Shown here: one piece after another, positions 8,364-16,505 of the stretch | Layout: each line of letters begins with the position of its first letter | How positions within the stretch are numbered: position 1 is the first letter of the stretch | DNA from: Bacteroidota bacterium | GTDB lineage: Bacteria > Bacteroidota > Bacteroidia > Chitinophagales > Chitinophagaceae | NCBI GenBank assembly: GCA_013289175.1 | Contig: JABDAN010000005.1 | Coordinates: forward strand, 23,016-87,015 | Length of the DNA stretch: 64,000 nucleotides | Direction: 5' to 3' | The notes under the pieces: model-generated | What the model was told of the DNA's origin: nothing | The model's input: only the letters and a program-made list of their open reading frames with translations | Databases searched by the model: none | Position numbers and translations under genes: made by a program

Positions 8364-8597
8364 TCAAGGTTTGTACGTATCTGCAGATGTACACGCCATG
8401 TCACCATAATAAATGACGCCTCCAACCGAGCAAATAGCTGACCCTCCAGAACATTTCAAGGGTCTTGTCGTTTGATGACAATAGGGAGAACTAATAAATG
8501 CTGCAGGTTCGAATTTCGAATCAACAGGTTTGGTTTTCAAAGCGCCAATAACGGGCACCACGAAGGCGAGTAATACTACACTGTTTCTTACTTTCAT
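8364..8597 (-). CDS. DUF6520 family small exported protein
   Basis: This 77-residue protein has a hydrophobic export signal (VVLLAFVVPVIGAL) and a cysteine-rich C-terminal part with spaced Cys residues (SPYCHQ, LKCSGGSAICS, DMACTS). The layout matches the small DUF6520 proteins of Bacteroidota, which typically sit next to MauE/DoxX-type membrane proteins, as here. The four cysteines could form two disulfides in the periplasm. It may be a substrate or partner of the redox membrane protein encoded upstream, but that is inference. Expression may exceed that of the downstream gene because of the intervening hairpin. Confidence 0.75.
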   Translation of the reverse strand: MKVRNSVVLLAFVVPVIGALKTKPVDSKFEPAAFISSPYCHQTTRPLKCSGGSAICSVGGVIYYGDMACTSADTYKP

Positions 8598-8687
8598 ACC
8601 AAATATGCTTTTATAATCTTAAAAAGCAATAAACTTTAATTTAGGCCTACTCTATTTCAGGTTTTCGGCATACCCTGGTTAAAGAAT

Positions 8688-9116
8688 TTAAACAGTTGGC
8701 TTGGACCTGTACGTTGGGCTATATAACCATATCGCCGTCCCACTCAATAAAACAAAAAATAAATTAAAGTAGATGTGTTGTGTCCATGTCATATTCTGTA
8801 ATACTCCCCCGCAAGAACAGGGTACATAATCACTGAAATTTAATATGATAAATATATATGTGCTAAACGAGGTCATTAAACAAAATGAAAGATATAGTCC
8901 CACAAGTCGAAGCTTGGAAATGGCCAGTAAAAAGGATATCAAAATTTCCAATGTCGGGATAAAAATAGCTACTGGCCTGGAAAATGCAGTTAGAATGGGG
9001 GACTTACCAATTTCAATTCTAAATTTTGTGAAGTCAAGTAATTTACTGGTCGAGGCATAAATAAATAATACAATGAATGCCAAACAAACAATCTCGATGA
9101 AGTTCTTATTTTTCAC
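8688..9116 (-). CDS. MauE/DoxX-family redox-associated membrane protein
   Basis: This 142-residue protein has four hydrophobic segments (about residues 7-25, 45-65, 72-92, 113-132). An N-terminal YASTSKLLDF motif is followed by FRIEIGKSP, and PCSCGG appears at the third/fourth helix border. The fold and the YAxxSKL.D.F start match the MauE-like branch of the DoxX superfamily, which is linked to periplasmic thiol-disulfide chemistry. In Bacteroidota these genes commonly precede a DUF6520 gene. Here it is the first gene of a three-gene minus-strand cluster, with 90 bases to the next gene. Confidence 0.82.
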   Translation of the reverse strand: MKNKNFIEIVCLAFIVLFIYASTSKLLDFTKFRIEIGKSPILTAFSRPVAIFIPTLEILISFLLAISKLRLVGLYLSFCLMTSFSTYIFIILNFSDYVPCSCGGVLQNMTWTQHIYFNLFFVLLSGTAIWLYSPTYRSKPTV

Positions 9117-9546
9117 AATAAATTATTTATTGTCAAAGATTATTGACTGATATTACTTAGCTGAGTTCAGAAAGTCGGTGTCTAAAACGAGGAAGTGTTG
9201 ATGCCAAAAAAATGTTAACCAAATCTAATCTATACTATACAAAATATCAAAAAAAAAACACTTTGTGAATAAGCATGCTGTTATCCTAAGTGTTTCCACT
9301 TAGTTCATTACAGAATTTCACCGAAATGTAGATTCCAGAAATCATCAAAGAAGTAAAACAAAAAAGGGGAAGTAACTAATAGACATAGAGAAACGGAAAC
9401 CTGTCAATCTCGTTCAAAAGAAGCGGTACAATTTTAACAGGGAAAATTATCCTTTTTTAATTCATGAACCCTATATGAATAGTGCAAGTAAATCACAAAC
9501 GAAGGGCCGAATCGGCCCTTCACTACTAAATTCAAAAAATAAAACT
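9117..9546. other. Gene-free stretch between MauE and the DUF3175 remnant
   Basis: I see no credible coding frame here. It contains A/T-rich sequence that should hold the MauE promoter, and one compact inverted repeat at 9501-9521. The frame leading into the DUF3175 remnant is open upstream to about 9430 but has no recognisable content. Confidence 0.6.
9501..9521. repeat. Compact GC-rich inverted repeat
   Basis: GAAGGGCCGA and TCGGCCCTTC are perfect 10-bp complements separated by one base. No clear T-run follows on either strand, so it is hairpin-forming but not an obvious terminator. It lies 26 bases before the DUF3175 remnant. Confidence 0.6.
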
Positions 9547-9831
9547 ATGTCAGTCAGAAAGAAATGGTCCACGGCGAAAAATAAGCACATCCGCATTGGA
9601 TCTGGAAAGCGGTGTATTTACTAAGATGATCCAAAAAAGATTGCTGAATCATTAAAACATTCCGCCCGTCATAGCCACCGACGAAAAGGAAGCCTTTTCC
9701 AGTCAGCAATGTCCATGCTTAATTTCTATATTAACCGCGGCGGGAAGAATCTATCTGCATCAAAGAAAAAGATATTGGAAAGTGCAAAAGTGGAATTGCG
9801 TAAGAATTTCAATAAAGACAATAGTGCTTAA
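9547..9831 (+). pseudogene. DUF3175 family protein, disrupted by two compensating frameshifts
   Basis: From ATG at 9547 the frame reads MSVRKKWSTAKNKH, then hits TAA near 9616. In the +1 frame the missing piece ALDLESGVFTK is found. After it the original frame resumes with DDPKKIAESLKHSA, SAMSMLNFYINRGGKNL and ESAKVELRKNF to TAA at 9829-9831. These are the hallmark blocks of DUF3175 (small basic proteins of about 95 residues). Two indels, one near 9606 and one near 9619, together restore the frame. Either the gene is broken or the assembly has two errors here. The function of the family is unknown. Confidence 0.8.
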
Positions 9832-10077
9832 AATAATGAATAGCCGTTAGCTTATCAGCCTCCTCATGGATGTTATTATTTATATTCAAATCCACTGGTT
9901 AAAGAAGTTTTTATCTTATGATCTTCATGGCATTCAAATTGTACCGGGGGGCTTTCCCAATCGAACCCCCAATCTATAAAAACATAATTTTTGAGTGGAT
10001 TGGAAAAGTTTGCTTGTTTTTGGTGACTATTCTGGCGATTTTTTTAGGTTGATCCATTTATTTTAAGAAATTACAAT

Positions 10078-10626
10078 ATGATTGGTAATTTTTCACCCTT
10101 TCCGCAACTAGCCACCAAACGACTTGTACTGAGAGAACTGAAAGTTGCAGACGCGCCGTTAATCCATAAACTGCGTTCTGATACGGACACCAATGATTTG
10201 CTCGATCGAAAGAATTCAAGTGGAATTGAAGACGCGCTTTTATTTATTCAAAGAGTTAAAGACAATGTTGGACGAAAGGAAAGCATCTATTGGATTATTT
10301 GTTTTGAAAATGCCTCCGATCTGATTGGGACAATTGGATTTTGGAACTATAATCTGTCTGCCGAAACAGCGGAAATAGGATATGAATTATTGGTGGGCTT
10401 TAGAGGCCAGGGCATCATGAGTGAAGTCCTTCCTCGCGTGATCAAATTTGGTTTTGAACAAATGAAATTAAAATTCATCACGGCATATTGCTCACCGCAA
10501 AACGCTTGCTCAATTAACCTGTTGGAGAAATTTGGGTTTAGATTATCTTCTTCTTCTTCGAGTTATGACAATACCAACCAGAATGATCCCGGTATGTTGC
10601 TTTATGTACTGGCCAGCGCGCAATAG
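10078..10626 (+). CDS. GNAT family N-acetyltransferase (RimJ/RimL-like)
   Basis: This 182-residue protein begins with the typical TKRLVLRELKVADAP segment, has the central GTIGFWNYN and EIGYELL strands, and carries the acetyl-CoA-binding signature GFRGQGIMSEVLP followed by ITAYCSPQNACSINLLEKFGF. This is the layout of the RimJ/RimL group that acetylates ribosomal-protein N-termini or small amines. The true substrate cannot be read from the sequence. A run of serines (SSSSSS) near the C-terminus is encoded by a TCT/TTC-rich tract. The gene stands alone, and a terminator shared with the convergent sulfatase follows. Confidence 0.9.
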   Translation: MIGNFSPFPQLATKRLVLRELKVADAPLIHKLRSDTDTNDLLDRKNSSGIEDALLFIQRVKDNVGRKESIYWIICFENASDLIGTIGFWNYNLSAETAEIGYELLVGFRGQGIMSEVLPRVIKFGFEQMKLKFITAYCSPQNACSINLLEKFGFRLSSSSSSYDNTNQNDPGMLLYVLASAQ

Positions 10627-10701
10627 AAGTATATCTGTCGAAATATACCAACATCAACTTAACCTTGACGTAAACACGGGAGTTATCTTCCGAAAAGAAA
10701 A

Positions 10702-10730
10702 AAAGCGGGCTATAGTTTCTAGCCCGCTTT
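10702..10730 (-). terminator. Rho-independent terminator of the sulfatase gene
   Basis: An 11-bp perfect stem (AAAGCGGGCTA / TAGCCCGCTTT) with a 7-nt loop. On the minus strand the stem runs into a T-rich tract (TTTTTTTC). It lies 23 bases beyond the sulfatase stop and between convergent genes, so it may also act weakly on the acetyltransferase transcript. Confidence 0.85.
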
Positions 10731-10752
10731 GGTCAATACATAAGTTAAATTT

Positions 10753-12453
10753 TTATTGGCTCGGATGACCGGCAGCCTGAACTTCTTTCAATATTCCGCT
10801 TAAATTATAGGTTTCAGGAGCCTGCAATGGGGGAAACTTTTCGTAAGACATGAGCTCTTTTTCCCACAACAGCTGTCCGATAGGCAGCAAATTCCAGTCA
10901 TATAAATAAGCAGTACTGGGGGAAGCCAACGCACCACCGACTGAAATCGCCGATTTCGGGTCGTCCAGACCACCAGCGATTTCGAAGGGATCGCGCATGA
11001 TATTGTCAACCATGGTCCAACCATAGGTTACTTTCGCACCCATCGCTCCCAGCGGATTGGTACTGGACATGGTATAATACATTTTCCAGTTTTTGTAACG
11101 TACCGCTGAAGGTGTCGAGTTGGAGTAATAGAAGAAAACATCCCTAGCCGATTTATCCGATTTTCCGGTTAGGTAGTCAATCTGATTGGTGCCGTCCAGC
11201 ATTGTCTTGACGATTCCCGGATACGCACCTTTTTGAATTTGAGCATTCAAGTCGTTTCCTTTTGCGCCACCTGCTATTTCAACAAAAGTTGGCACCCAGT
11301 CCAGGGAGGCAAACATATCTTTTAAAACCGTTCCGGGCTTGATATGACCTGGCCAACGGACGACGCATGGTGCGCGCATACCACCTTCCCAGGTTGTTAA
11401 TTTTCCGCCCTTAAAAGGTGTGACGCCCCCATCGGGATAGGTAATAACTTCCGCACCGTTGTCGGTAGTAAAAACGATGATGGTATTGTCTAGTTCACCC
11501 ATATCCTCAAGCTTTTTAATCACATAGCCAATATTGTCATCCATTTGTTTCATACCGGCTTCATTGGCACCCCAATCCTTGCCACCGGGTTCGCCAATCA
11601 TGGCCTGATACTTTGGAGACAAAACGGTCGTGACATGCATTCGTGCAGGATTATACCAGATGAAGAATGGTTTGCCGGTTTTCTTGGGATCATTGCGGTC
11701 GAGATAGTCAATCACATGGGAGGAAATTTCTTCATCGACCGTTTTTGATCTTTCCAGTGTAAGGGGGCCTTCATCTTTATACATCTGATTTTTAGCTGTG
11801 CCATCCGAAGACTTGCCCCAAAGCACCGGACGAGGGGCAGATAAACAGGTGCCGTCCCGGGGATCAATTTCTCCTGGGGGTTCTGGTACACCAGGAATTG
11901 GGACCATTTTGCAAGGCGAGGCGACACCTTGTACCAATGGTGTCTTATTGATGTCCGGGAAACTTACACCCTGCATAGCGTCCAGGTGATAAAGATATCC
12001 CCAGAATTCCTGAAACCCATGGGCAGTTGGCAAGGCATCTGGATGGTCGCCCAAGTGGTTTTTACCGAATTCTCCCGTATTATATCCTAGATCCAGAAGG
12101 AATTTGGCAAGGCAGGGTGTTCCAGGTCGAAGATAGGACGGGCTTCCCGGCAATTGCGGGGGAATCATTCCCGTTCTGAGCGGATGCATGCCAGTGATAA
12201 ACGCATTGCGCCCCGAAGTACAGCTCTGTTCTGCATAATAACACATCATGATGGCACCTTCATTTGCGATGCGGTCAATGTTGGGGGTTTCACCTACCAT
12301 GAGGCCGCGGTGGTAACAACTCGGCTGCATCCATCCAATGTCATCTCCCATAATGAAGAGGATATTGGGTTTTTTTGCAGCTTGAGTAAAACCTGACGTC
12401 CCTGAAATAAGCAGGAAGAACAAGTACACTAGTTTTTTCTTGGAAAAGGTCAT
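10753..12453 (-). CDS. Exported arylsulfatase
   Basis: 566 residues from ATG at 12453. The frame is open to 12534, but the ATG gives a clean signal peptide ending in FTQA. PNILFIMGDDIGW supplies the metal-binding aspartates (about residues 37-38). The nucleophile region reads EQSCTSGRNAFITG with Cys78 as the residue that would be converted to formylglycine. The usual C-x-P-x-R core is here C-T-S-G-R. FGKNHLGDH, TDNGAE and KGGKLTTWEGGMRAPC complete the active site. It should hydrolyse sulfate esters in the periplasm or outside the cell. No maturation enzyme or SusC/D pair is adjacent. Confidence 0.92.
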   Translation of the reverse strand: MTFSKKKLVYLFFLLISGTSGFTQAAKKPNILFIMGDDIGWMQPSCYHRGLMVGETPNIDRIANEGAIMMCYYAEQSCTSGRNAFITGMHPLRTGMIPPQLPGSPSYLRPGTPCLAKFLLDLGYNTGEFGKNHLGDHPDALPTAHGFQEFWGYLYHLDAMQGVSFPDINKTPLVQGVASPCKMVPIPGVPEPPGEIDPRDGTCLSAPRPVLWGKSSDGTAKNQMYKDEGPLTLERSKTVDEEISSHVIDYLDRNDPKKTGKPFFIWYNPARMHVTTVLSPKYQAMIGEPGGKDWGANEAGMKQMDDNIGYVIKKLEDMGELDNTIIVFTTDNGAEVITYPDGGVTPFKGGKLTTWEGGMRAPCVVRWPGHIKPGTVLKDMFASLDWVPTFVEIAGGAKGNDLNAQIQKGAYPGIVKTMLDGTNQIDYLTGKSDKSARDVFFYYSNSTPSAVRYKNWKMYYTMSSTNPLGAMGAKVTYGWTMVDNIMRDPFEIAGGLDDPKSAISVGGALASPSTAYLYDWNLLPIGQLLWEKELMSYEKFPPLQAPETYNLSGILKEVQAAGHPSQ

Positions 12454-12788
12454 AACCGTTTTTTTAGTGATTGAAGAAAAATCTATAATAGAAATATTTA
12501 AGTAGACCACATTCGTCTTTGATCGGTGCCACAATTCCCTGGGAGTCGATATTTTATTTTTTGAGAACGATTAAACATCATTCGCCAAATCGGGTAGATA
12601 TACAATAAGAAAACCTATCTACTTTTCCGTATCTGTCGAATAGCTCGACATGATTTTAGATTACAAAAAGGTAGCGCTAGCTAAGCAGAGGGTTAACAAG
12701 GGGGATTTGAACAGTTGAAGTAAAAATTTGTGAATTCAACTTGCTTGCTCTAATTTAATATATAATTCTTGATTTCGTCAAATTTTAA
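12454..12788. other. Divergent intergenic region (sulfatase / small exported protein)
   Basis: 335 bases with no coding frame. It should hold promoters for both divergent genes. I see no convincing paired -33/-7 boxes, repeat or RNA structure. Confidence 0.6.
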
Positions 12789-13133
12789 ATGGTTTCATTC
12801 AATTCTTTGGCGCGTTTATTTTTGGTCGGGCTGGTCTTAATTGGATTCAGAGGTTTTTCAATTACATTTTATTTGTCAGGTCATCTTAAGGTTAAATTGG
12901 GTAGTCACCAAAAAAATGGGCATATACCTGTTTTTGTCACCGGTTATCAGAGTCGTGTGTTGGATCAGGATACCACTAAATCCAATGGTGTTTTCCGGCT
13001 CAGCTGGAATGAGAGTCAGGGAAATCTGATGTCTTTCTTTTGCATTTTAAAAAAAGATACCCTACTGCTTGGAAAGGTAAGGAGATTTGAAAGCGACGAA
13101 CCAGACCTCACTTTTGTAATACCTGAACGGTGA
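12789..13133 (+). CDS. Small exported protein with transthyretin-like strands, unknown function
   Basis: 114 residues. A hydrophobic N-terminal segment (LARLFLVGLVLIGF) is followed by IPVFVTGYQSRVLDQDTTKSNG and VFRLSW, a pattern reminiscent of the regulatory-like beta-sandwich (CarboxypepD_reg) domains common in Bacteroidota. The C-terminus is EPDLTFVIPER. I do not recognise a named family. The frame is complete, but support from context is weak because the gene stands alone between two minus-strand genes. Confidence 0.5.
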   Translation: MVSFNSLARLFLVGLVLIGFRGFSITFYLSGHLKVKLGSHQKNGHIPVFVTGYQSRVLDQDTTKSNGVFRLSWNESQGNLMSFFCILKKDTLLLGKVRRFESDEPDLTFVIPER

Positions 13134-13276
13134 GCGACAATCAGTTTGAAATCTTGGTTGGAATTTTGCGATGGGAAAACTTCGGCTGACAAATATACCC
13201 GCAGGAATAACGGGTTGGTGCCAGATTCCTTTGCATGATTCTTAAATCCAATAGGCTTTCATATTTTAACTACAAC

Positions 13277-15712
13277 TCATTCAGATCGCAGACTGGTCAT
13301 CTGGTTAGAAAATGCGGCTTTGATCGCCTGAAAACTCACTGTAAATAATGCAATCAAAATGGCGAGTATACCAGTCATAACAAACATCCACCCGGTGATC
13401 GGAATTTTGTAAGCAAATCCCTGAAGCCATTTGTTCATTCCATACCACCCAATGGGTGTGGCAATGACGATGGCTACCAATACGATCTTAACAAAATCCA
13501 TTGACAAGAGTGCCACAATGTTTGCGACGGATGCGCCCAATACTTTCCTGATGCCTATTTCCTTTACGCGTTGTTCTGCAGCGAAGGCTGACAAGCCGAA
13601 CAGTCCAAGGCAGGCGATGAGAATGGCAACTACGGTGAAATAGCTTACGATACCAGAGGCACGTTGGTCTTTTTCGTAGTTCTTTTGAAAATCCATGTCA
13701 AGAAATGAATAAACAAAGGGAGTTCCGGGATTGACCCGACTCCAAGCTAGATTCATATCTTTTAAGGTCTGTGTATAATTGTTTGTCGCGATGTTGGCGA
13801 TGACATAACTGTGCTTATTGCCAAAAGTGGTATTGAATCCAAATGGTTTTATGGGATTATACAGACTTTCAAAATTGAAATCTTTGACTATTCCCACAAT
13901 CAACATAATGTTATGCGAACCCTTGAAGTCACAATATATTTTTTTCCCGACAGCTGTCTGCATATTATAACCCAATTGACGGATGGCGGTTTCGTTCAAC
14001 ACAATACTGTTGGAATCGGCCGTAAATTCTTTTGAAAACCACCTGCCGGCGATGAGTTTAAATCCCAATGTTTCAAAATAGCCATTTTCCACATTGGCAA
14101 GAGAAACGTCCACCACATCTTTCACAGATTTGCCCTCGGCATAGAAAAGCAGGTCATCGATATTTGCAATGCCAGGATAAGTGGATCCGCTTGAAACGTT
14201 TTTGATCCCAGCATTTTTCAATAGTTCGTCTTTAAGAGCCTGATAATTTTTTATTACATCAGGATTTTGCAAGGGTATTATGATTTGCTGACTTTTGTTG
14301 AAGCCTAGTTCTTGACTGTCCATAAAACGCAATTGGCGTTCAATAATAACTACCCCTAGAATGAGACAAATTGAGATTACAAACTGGAATACGACTAAAC
14401 CTTTTCGAATATCAGCCCCGGAAAAATTATTAACTAGTTTCCCCTTGAGTACTGAGATAGGTCTGAATGAGGACAAATAAAAGGCCGGATAGAATCCCGA
14501 TAAAATACCCGTTACTATAGTAAGTACCAAGATCCAAAGCCATATTCCTGGTTGATCGGCAAGAGTCAGCTTTTTCTGAATGATATTGCTAAAGAAAGGC
14601 ATCAAAACGAATGCCATAGCTAAGGCAAGCAATAAAGCAAAGCAACTCATAATGATCGATTCACCGAGGAATTGGTAAATCAATGATCTCTTTTCTGCTC
14701 CCAAAACTTTTCGTATACCGACTTCCTTGGCCCTTTTCATAGATCGGGCGGTAGAAAGGTTCATAAAATTGATGCAAGCGATGAGCAGTACAAAAAATGC
14801 AATGCTCCCGAGTACATATAAATAGGTAATATTCCCGTTTGAAGCAATTTCTGCGTCGAGATTGGAATGCAGATAAATATCAGGCAATGCCTGAATAAAC
14901 AACTGTCTTGAAACACCCAAATCTCTTAGGTCCACCCCGGCACGGCGATCGATGAACGGCTGAAGTTTCTTTTCAAAGAGTTTGGGATCAGCTCCTTCTT
15001 TTAGTTTTACATAAGTATAAAATATATTATTGGTAGCCCAGTTGGTCTGTGCATCGACCCAGGTTCCGACATCGCCATTCCTCATAGAAAGAAAGAAATG
15101 AGCGGGAATATGGGATTTAATTTTTGAGTCATTAAAAACGCCTTTTACTGTATAGTTAAAATTGCCGTAGGGTAAACCAACAACAATCAACTTATTGACT
15201 GGGTTTTCATTTCCGAATAATTTTTGGGATATTTCATTTGAAATGACAATGCTGTTTGGATCTTTTAACGCTGTCTGGACATTACCATATATAAGATCAT
15301 AAGAGAAAATCTTGAAAAACGTGGAGTCAACATAATAGCCATTGGTTTCATAGAATTGTTTGGTCGCATCTCCATGGTCATATTTCAAAAGCATTTTGTC
15401 CAATGAAGGAAATTTAAGAAGTCGGGTTACTTCTTCCACTTCAGTCATATCCGATTTTAAACCCCAAGCAATAGGCGCTGATGTGCAGGCCCATGCCTTA
15501 TCGTTGTTTATTTTTTTATCGGCCTTATAAACGACCCTGAATATCCGGTCTGCATTTTTATTTTGCATGTCGTAGCCGAGCTCACTGAAAATATAAGTGA
15601 TCATTAAGATACAAGTGGCCAGACCAACTGCTAACCCAAAAATATTGATGAACGAAAGGACTTTGTTCCGCTTCAGGTTTCTGTAGGCAATTCTTATATA
15701 GTTTCTGAACAT
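13277..15712 (-). CDS. MacB/FtsX-type ABC transporter permease
   Basis: 811 residues from ATG at 15712; the upstream extension to 15769 is unlikely. It opens with the signature MFRNYIRIAYRNLKRNK and a first helix (FINIFGLAVGLATCILM). A large periplasmic MacB core domain follows, then an FtsX block (VLLIACINFMNLSTARS, KEVGIRKVLGA). A second copy follows with another periplasmic domain and LIACLGLFGLSAFAAEQRVKEIGIRKVLGAS near the C-terminus. About eight transmembrane helices are expected. Such mechanotransmission permeases work with a separate ATPase, which is not present nearby. Substrate unknown; often regulated by antibiotics or envelope stress in related bacteria. Confidence 0.9.
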   Translation of the reverse strand: MFRNYIRIAYRNLKRNKVLSFINIFGLAVGLATCILMITYIFSELGYDMQNKNADRIFRVVYKADKKINNDKAWACTSAPIAWGLKSDMTEVEEVTRLLKFPSLDKMLLKYDHGDATKQFYETNGYYVDSTFFKIFSYDLIYGNVQTALKDPNSIVISNEISQKLFGNENPVNKLIVVGLPYGNFNYTVKGVFNDSKIKSHIPAHFFLSMRNGDVGTWVDAQTNWATNNIFYTYVKLKEGADPKLFEKKLQPFIDRRAGVDLRDLGVSRQLFIQALPDIYLHSNLDAEIASNGNITYLYVLGSIAFFVLLIACINFMNLSTARSMKRAKEVGIRKVLGAEKRSLIYQFLGESIIMSCFALLLALAMAFVLMPFFSNIIQKKLTLADQPGIWLWILVLTIVTGILSGFYPAFYLSSFRPISVLKGKLVNNFSGADIRKGLVVFQFVISICLILGVVIIERQLRFMDSQELGFNKSQQIIIPLQNPDVIKNYQALKDELLKNAGIKNVSSGSTYPGIANIDDLLFYAEGKSVKDVVDVSLANVENGYFETLGFKLIAGRWFSKEFTADSNSIVLNETAIRQLGYNMQTAVGKKIYCDFKGSHNIMLIVGIVKDFNFESLYNPIKPFGFNTTFGNKHSYVIANIATNNYTQTLKDMNLAWSRVNPGTPFVYSFLDMDFQKNYEKDQRASGIVSYFTVVAILIACLGLFGLSAFAAEQRVKEIGIRKVLGASVANIVALLSMDFVKIVLVAIVIATPIGWYGMNKWLQGFAYKIPITGWMFVMTGILAILIALFTVSFQAIKAAFSNQMTSLRSE

Positions 15713-16505
15713 GGTTTTTTTTGAATGGTGTTCGTAACCGTTATGCTGTCTTATAGGAGGGCTCAACAAAAATGCCGCTCTCTAATATATTATTTATCAA
15801 CAATTTGTGTAAATAAGAAGGTCTAATTTCTGTTCGATTGTGATACAGGGGTGTGCGTAATGATTCATTTTCAAAAAAACGGAATCGGGCTGGAGCCGCG
15901 TTTCGCCCTTGGTTTTTCAGGGATCGGTTAATTCCAAAACGATTCGGATTTTTTTTAGACAAAGGGGGTTTATTGTTATAAATGCAATCCAACATGTGTC
16001 TTCATTGAAGTAGAATGATGAGAGATTGAAGGGATCGTGAAAAAAAACCTTCCAAAATAGCAAGACACATGGCTTACTGGATTATCGCAGTTTAAACTAT
16101 TCTTGCTATTCAGTCCTTCTAACATTTTTTGATAAGCCCATGGCGTCAAATAGTAAATTATTATTCATTTGCCAGAATCTTTCTTTAGCATTCCTCCTTT
16201 CTGGTTATTTTGAACGGTGAATTCTCAGCCGATATCATAGTTAAGTTAAGAAATAATTAACTCCTTTAATCTACGTAAAGGAAATATTATCAGAACATAT
16301 TTTTTTGCCATGTTTGAATATGTGAATGGGCATCATTTAAGCTGTTGTGTTTTTTTGGTGATTCAATTCTGAAGATTCTGAAGACATTCTGTGTTTTTTA
16401 TGAACTAAGTATTATTAATCCCTTACCCTATTATTAAGGTTGATTTGCAGGCTTTTTCTAAAGGAGTATTGCGTCATTTTTGCGGTTCTTTAAGGAACTG
16501 CTGAA
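15713..16505. other. Gene-free divergent region upstream of the TonB-dependent receptor
   Basis: About 790 bases. A short minus-strand frame (15741-15995) has no protein-like features and I do not call it. The right part is A/T-rich and should hold the promoter and leader of the receptor operon. A 9-bp tandem repeat lies at 16367-16384, and a small hairpin (GGTTC / GAACT) lies just before the start codon. Confidence 0.6.
16367..16384. repeat. Tandem 9-bp repeat TTCTGAAGA x2
   Basis: Two directly adjacent copies of TTCTGAAGA, followed by a partial ATTCTG. They lie about 120 bases before the TonB-dependent receptor start, so they could be a binding site for a regulator. They may also be chance in A/T-rich sequence. 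Confidence 0.45.

Noticed and set aside
9547-9831. Programmed ribosomal frameshifting as an explanation for the DUF3175 reading-frame changes
   Set aside because: Two opposite shifts within about 15 bases, with no slippery heptamer or downstream structure, fit indels better than recoding.
15741-15995. 84-codon minus-strand frame upstream of the ABC permease
   Set aside because: The sequence shows no protein-like pattern and overlaps the likely promoter of the permease.
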